Shown here piece after piece: positions 6,668-10,582 of a stretch of DNA of 10,582 nucleotides; position 1 is the first letter of the stretch, and each line of letters opens with the position of its first letter. This DNA is from Flavobacteriaceae bacterium (lineage in GTDB: Bacteria > Bacteroidota > Bacteroidia > Flavobacteriales > Flavobacteriaceae). A model generated the notes under the pieces. It did no database searches. It had not been told where the DNA came from and was given only the letters and a program-made list of their open reading frames with translations. Location: the NCBI GenBank assembly GCA_020435885.1, contig JAGQYU010000174.1, forward strand, positions 4,827-15,408, read 5' to 3'. The translations under genes were made by a program, and so were the position numbers.

Positions 6668-8587
6668 ATGAATGTAAGTTATACAATAGCAATACCGTTA
6701 ATTCCTCTGGCAGTTTTCTTAGTCTTAGGAATCTTCAATCAAAAAATTAAACCCGCTGTTTCAGGTTATATTGGCGTTGCCGGATTATTAACCTCAGCAA
6801 TATTATCCTATTACACAGCTTTTCAATACTATTTTATACATGGAAAAGAAGATGGTGTTTTTCAAACTTTTGTTGAAAAGACCAACTGGATGAGCTTTAC
6901 TGAAACCCTTCACATTGATATGGGTGTGTTGATAGACCCTATTTCTGTGATGATGTTAATAGTGGTTTCCACCGTTTCATTGATGGTACATATTTACAGT
7001 AGGGGCTATATGAAAGGTGATGATGGTTACACCAAATTCTTTGCGTATCTGTCGTTGTTCTCTTTCTCTATGTTTGGATTAGTGTTGGCCACTAATTTAT
7101 TCCAAATCTATATTTTTTGGGAATTAGTTGGTGTTTCATCATTCTTACTTATCGGATATTATTATACTAAACCTTCTGCTGTAGCAGCTGCCAAAAAAGC
7201 ATTTATAGTTACTCGTTTTGCGGATTTTGGTTTCCTTATCGGCATTTTAATAATAGGCTACTATACAGGCACATACGATTTTCAAACCTTAACAAACCCT
7301 GAGGGAAGTATTATTGCTAACTGGGCATCTGGCTCTTTCATGGGCTTATCTATCTTAACTTGGGCGTTGATACTCATTTTTATGGGTGGTGCAGGTAAAT
7401 CAGCTATGTTTCCATTACATATTTGGCTACCCGATGCTATGGAAGGCCCCACACCGGTTTCTGCATTGATACATGCAGCAACTATGGTTGTGGCCGGCGT
7501 ATACTTAGTAGCACGTTTATTCCCCATGTATTACTTTGTGGAAGATGGTTTTGCTTTGAATATTGTAGCCTACGTCGGTGCATTTTCATCACTGTTTGCG
7601 GCAATAATTGCGGTGACGCAAACGGATATCAAACGTGTGTTGGCATTTTCAACCATGTCCCAAATCGGTTATATGATGTTGGCGCTGGGCGTTTCTGGTT
7701 ATGAAGGCCATGAAGGTGTGGGTTATATGGCTTCCATGTTCCACTTGTTTACACATGCTATGTTCAAAGCTTTATTGTTCTTAGGTGCTGGCTCCGTAAT
7801 ACATGCTGTACACAGCAACTACTTACAAGATATGGGCGGCTTACATAAATACATGAAAATTACCAGTATAACTTTTTTAATAGCTGCATTGACTATTTCA
7901 GGTTTTCCCTTTACATCAGGATTCTTTAGTAAAGATGAGATCCTTGTAGCTGCTTTTGAACACAATAAACTTATCTATGGTATTGGTGTCTTTGTTGCCG
8001 GATTAACAGCTTTTTATATGTTCCGTTTGTATTTCGGCATCTTCTGGGGTAAGAACACTAAGTATGAACATACTCCTCACGAATCACCATTATCAATGAC
8101 ATTTCCACTAATGGTGTTGGCATTTTTAAGTATAGCAACCGGATATACTCATTTTAGTGAATATGTATCTCCTGACAAAATGGGATTTGAAACTCATTTG
8201 GATGTTAAACTTGCAATTGTAGCAACTTCTGTAGGATTAATAGGAATTGCTCTTGCAGCAGTATTTTATTTTAAACCTAACAATCTGTCAGATAGGTTTG
8301 CACATGCCTTCGGATCATTTTATAAATGGACGTATGATAAGTTTTACTTTGATGAGATATACCTTTTCGTTACCCGTAACATTCTGTTTAAAGGTGTGGC
8401 AGCCTCAGCGGCATGGTTTGATAGAAATGTAGTGGATGCCTCTATGAACTTGATAGGTAATTCAACGGTATTAGCATCACAAAAAATTAAAAAATTACAA
8501 TCCGGTAGATTCCAAGACTATGCTTTTGCCTTTGTGGGTGGAGCTGTTGTGTTAGCCTTGGTTTTCATCTATCTATGGACAAACTAA
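6668..8587 (+). CDS. nuoL: complex I subunit L (distal antiporter-like proton pump)
   Basis: This 639-residue subunit is the distal proton-pumping module, with about 16 helices and the long lateral helix at the C-terminus. The key residues are kept: E152 in FWELVGVSSFLLIGYYY, K244 in GAGKSAMFPLHIWLPDAM, K321 in QTDIKRVLAFSTMSQIGYM, K366 in HAMFKALLFLGAGSVIHA, and K421 in FFSKDEIL. E152 and K244 correspond to E144 and K229 of E. coli NuoL. The C-terminal segment from about residue 555 has the usual FYFDEIY and VVDASMNLIG features, then a final helix ending in YLWTN. It is slightly longer than E. coli NuoL (613). The gene is in the standard place before nuoM, 9 bases upstream of it. Open frames on the opposite strand and in the second forward frame here are shadows. 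Confidence 0.96.
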   Translation: MNVSYTIAIPLIPLAVFLVLGIFNQKIKPAVSGYIGVAGLLTSAILSYYTAFQYYFIHGKEDGVFQTFVEKTNWMSFTETLHIDMGVLIDPISVMMLIVVSTVSLMVHIYSRGYMKGDDGYTKFFAYLSLFSFSMFGLVLATNLFQIYIFWELVGVSSFLLIGYYYTKPSAVAAAKKAFIVTRFADFGFLIGILIIGYYTGTYDFQTLTNPEGSIIANWASGSFMGLSILTWALILIFMGGAGKSAMFPLHIWLPDAMEGPTPVSALIHAATMVVAGVYLVARLFPMYYFVEDGFALNIVAYVGAFSSLFAAIIAVTQTDIKRVLAFSTMSQIGYMMLALGVSGYEGHEGVGYMASMFHLFTHAMFKALLFLGAGSVIHAVHSNYLQDMGGLHKYMKITSITFLIAALTISGFPFTSGFFSKDEILVAAFEHNKLIYGIGVFVAGLTAFYMFRLYFGIFWGKNTKYEHTPHESPLSMTFPLMVLAFLSIATGYTHFSEYVSPDKMGFETHLDVKLAIVATSVGLIGIALAAVFYFKPNNLSDRFAHAFGSFYKWTYDKFYFDEIYLFVTRNILFKGVAASAAWFDRNVVDASMNLIGNSTVLASQKIKKLQSGRFQDYAFAFVGGAVVLALVFIYLWTN

Positions 8588-8596
8588 TATGAGCAT

Positions 8597-10090
8597 ATGG
8601 ATATTTTATCACTTTTTGTAATAGTCCCTATACTAACCATTTTAGCACTTGTTTTTACAAAAGATTTAAAACAGGCAAGGTTAGTTTCTATGATAGGAAG
8701 TATCATTCAATTGGCAATGGCCATTAATTTAGTATTTGCTTATTTTAAGGAAAGAGCTGTTAATGATAGTATAATGGTCTTTACCAAAGATCTACTATGG
8801 TTTAAAAACTTTAATATCCATTATACTATTGGCGTAGATGGTATTTCCGTTTCGTTAATTTTATTGACATCCATAGTAGTACTAGCAGGAGTTTTCATTT
8901 CATGGAAAATGAAAGACCTTCCTAAAGAATTCTTTATATCGCTGATAGTTTTATCAACAGGGGTTTATGGTTTCTTTATTTCTATAGACCTATTTACCAT
9001 GTTCGTTTTCTACGAAATAGCTGTAATACCTATGTATTTATTGATAGGTATTTGGGGGTCAGGGCCTAAAGAGTATTCTGCTATGAAACTTACACTGATG
9101 TTAATGGGTGCTTCTGCCGTTTTAATGATAGGTATCTTTGGTATCTATTTTAATTCTAATGCTGATGGTGGCCCTCTTACATTCAATATATTAGAAATAG
9201 CACAAGTAAACATTCCTTTCGAAGCTCAAAAACTGTTCTTTCCGTTTGCTTTTATAGGATTTGCGGTAATCGGGGCTTTGTTTCCATTCCACACATGGTC
9301 ACCTGATGGTCATGCTTCAGCGCCAACAGCGGTGTCTATGTTGCACGCAGGTGTATTGATGAAATTAGGAGGCTATGGCGTATTTAGAGTTGCCATGTTC
9401 TTATTACCTGAAGGCACACAACATTGGTCTTGGTTCTTTATCATTTTAGCCGCTTTTGGTGTTATTTACGGTGCTTTTAGCGCTATTAGACAAACTGACC
9501 TAAAATATATCAATGCTTATTCTTCTGTAAGTCACCTTGGCATGGTATTATTTGCTTTGCTGATGCTTAATAAAACGGCATGGAATGGTGCTATTCTACA
9601 ATCACTTTCCCATGGATTGATGACAGCCTTATTCTTCGCCTTAATAGGGATGATATACGAAAGAACACATACGAGAGATATTACCAAACTAGGAGGGTTG
9701 CTAAAAGTAATTCCTTTTATATCAGCTATTTATGTAATTGCAGGACTAGCTTCTTTAGGACTACCCGGATTTAGTGGATTTGTAGCCGAAATGAACATTT
9801 TTGTAGGAGCTTTTGAACATGAAGATCTATTTAGGAGAATAGCAACTATCGTATCAGTTTCAGCAATTGTTGTAACCGCCGTATATATTTTGAGAGTTGT
9901 AGGTATCATGTTAATGGGGCCTGTTAAAAATGAAGAATATCTTTCGCTGCCAAAAGCTCAGTGGTACGAAAAACTAGGAGCTTTATTATTATTGATACCA
10001 ATAACGGGCATGGGGGTAGCGCCACTTTGGTTGAGTGACATAATCTACGAAAGTTTACAACCGTTTATTCAAGGAGTATTACCATATTAA
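8597..10090 (+). CDS. nuoM: complex I subunit M (middle antiporter-like proton pump), TM7 lysine replaced
   Basis: This 497-residue subunit is the middle of the three antiporter-like pumps, with about 14 helices and normal length. E140 (in FVFYEIAVIPMYLLIG), K256 (in AGVLMKLGGYG) and E398 (in FVAEMNIFVGAF) match E. coli NuoM E144, K265 and E407. The helix-7 lysine (E. coli K234, in FAVKMP) is not kept. The segment GFAVIGALFPFHTWSPDGH has isoleucine at residue 225 (bases 9269-9271, ATC). The alignment needs no gap, since both proteins have 31 residues between this position and the next lysine. The WSPDGHASAPTAVSMLHAGV form resembles NuoM of other 11-subunit complexes as I remember them, so this may be a lineage trait, not a defect. 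An out-of-frame ATG at 8589 precedes the start. nuoN follows after 12 bases. Confidence 0.95.
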   Translation: MDILSLFVIVPILTILALVFTKDLKQARLVSMIGSIIQLAMAINLVFAYFKERAVNDSIMVFTKDLLWFKNFNIHYTIGVDGISVSLILLTSIVVLAGVFISWKMKDLPKEFFISLIVLSTGVYGFFISIDLFTMFVFYEIAVIPMYLLIGIWGSGPKEYSAMKLTLMLMGASAVLMIGIFGIYFNSNADGGPLTFNILEIAQVNIPFEAQKLFFPFAFIGFAVIGALFPFHTWSPDGHASAPTAVSMLHAGVLMKLGGYGVFRVAMFLLPEGTQHWSWFFIILAAFGVIYGAFSAIRQTDLKYINAYSSVSHLGMVLFALLMLNKTAWNGAILQSLSHGLMTALFFALIGMIYERTHTRDITKLGGLLKVIPFISAIYVIAGLASLGLPGFSGFVAEMNIFVGAFEHEDLFRRIATIVSVSAIVVTAVYILRVVGIMLMGPVKNEEYLSLPKAQWYEKLGALLLLIPITGMGVAPLWLSDIIYESLQPFIQGVLPY

Positions 10091-10102
10091 AAAACAATAC
10101 TA

Positions 10103-10582
10103 ATGGATTTTAGTAATTTCTTACTGATGAGACACGAACTACTATTGTTAGCCATAATTTTATTGCTGATAGTAGGTGAAATCTTTACAAATAAAAACAA
10201 AAAAGAAAGTCTAGTACACTTAGCCATATTTCTATTTGGTATTCATACTATTATAGGATTCTTTGGCCTTGATGAAGGCGAATTGTTTGGTGGTATGTTC
10301 AGAACCAACAATCTTATCTATTTCTTCAAAAATGTACTCAATGTAGGTGTATTTATCCTTTTATTACAATCAGCCGACTGGATACAAGAAAAAGTAATTG
10401 AAGAAAACAAAGGAACTGAGTTCTTTATGCTATTGCTTTCTTCCTTGTTAGGAATGTATTTTATGATCTCTGCCGGAGATTTCTTAATGTTCTATTTAGG
10501 ATTAGAACTTTCTACACTTCCTGTTGCGGCATTGGCAGCTTATGAAACCTCCAAAAGAATTTCTAGTGAAGCAGGTATTAAA
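10103..10582 (+). CDS. nuoN: complex I subunit N (proximal antiporter-like proton pump), 3'-truncated by window edge
   Basis: The frame opens at ATG 10103 and runs without a stop to the window end, giving the first 160 residues (MDFSNFLLMRHELLLLAIIL at the N-terminus). About four hydrophobic segments are visible, and the fifth begins with FLMFYLGLELSTLPVAALAA (residues 127-146). E135 in that segment aligns with the essential helix-5 glutamate (E133) of E. coli NuoN. Full NuoN proteins have about 450-490 residues, so roughly two thirds is missing. Position directly after nuoM supports the call. The helix-7 and helix-8 lysines lie beyond the window, so whether they are kept cannot be judged. 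The 12 bases before the ATG are A-rich with no Shine-Dalgarno motif. Confidence 0.92.
   Translation, partial: MDFSNFLLMRHELLLLAIILLLIVGEIFTNKNKKESLVHLAIFLFGIHTIIGFFGLDEGELFGGMFRTNNLIYFFKNVLNVGVFILLLQSADWIQEKVIEENKGTEFFMLLLSSLLGMYFMISAGDFLMFYLGLELSTLPVAALAAYETSKRISSEAGIK

Larger units (their letters stand above)
1..10582 (+). other. apparent single operon korA-korB-nuoABCDHIJKLMN
   Basis: All 13 genes are on one strand. Gaps are 2, 13, 11, 6, 10, 5, 4, 6, 11, 9 and 12 bases, and nuoA/nuoB overlap by 10. No hairpin followed by a T-run and no spacer large enough for a promoter is seen, so the group is probably co-transcribed from a promoter upstream of the window. Both ends are open, so the full extent is unknown. 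An internal promoter within a coding region cannot be excluded by eye. Confidence 0.75.

Noticed and set aside
7423..7704. Second forward frame of 93 codons inside nuoL
   Set aside because: It overlaps the most conserved part of NuoL (around the helix-7 lysine). The translation is cysteine-rich and resembles no family, as expected from a frame-shifted reading of the codons.
1..10582. Mobile element, CRISPR array, defence system, tRNA, riboswitch or terminator
   Set aside because: The whole window is occupied by contiguous core respiratory genes with gaps of 13 bases or less. I saw no direct or inverted repeats, no transposase or integrase and no structured RNA.

Overview
The window is a gene-dense, AT-rich stretch in which every gene is on the + strand. 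It reads as part of one long respiratory operon from a member of the Bacteroidota. Three things support that assignment. Protein signatures such as the KorA motif EHMTPVILLTDGYIANGS and the 11-gene nuo layout look familiar from that group. Almost every start codon is preceded by A/T-rich sequence with no Shine-Dalgarno motif. The standard genetic code is used throughout. The lineage is an inference from sequence recognition, not from a search.

Layout. Bases 1-684 hold the 3' part of korA, which is open at the left edge. Bases 687-1700 hold korB; together these encode a 2-oxoglutarate (2-oxoacid):ferredoxin oxidoreductase. After 13 bases comes a respiratory complex I cluster in the order nuoA (1714), nuoB (2055), nuoC (2666), nuoD (3134), nuoH (4272), nuoI (5339), nuoJ (5820), nuoK (6339), nuoL (6668), nuoM (8597) and nuoN (10103, cut by the right edge). 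Gaps between genes are 2-13 bases and nuoA/nuoB overlap by 10 bases. There is no intergenic space for a promoter or terminator, and I see no RNA gene, mobile element, repeat or CRISPR array.

How the genes work together. The order jumps from nuoD to nuoH. The NADH-oxidising module NuoE, NuoF and NuoG is absent here, leaving the 11-subunit core: NuoB, C, D and I in the quinone-reducing arm, and NuoA, H, J, K, L, M and N in the proton-pumping membrane arm. Such 11-subunit enzymes in chloroplasts and cyanobacteria take electrons from ferredoxin. The genes directly upstream encode an enzyme that makes reduced ferredoxin, so the operon is most simply read as a route from 2-oxoglutarate through reduced ferredoxin to quinone (probably menaquinone), coupled to proton pumping. 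That link is an inference from gene order.

The main molecular oddity is in NuoM. The transmembrane-helix-7 lysine, K234 in Escherichia coli NuoM, is replaced by isoleucine at residue 225, while the other key charged residues are kept. All the genes look intact; none is frameshifted or degraded.
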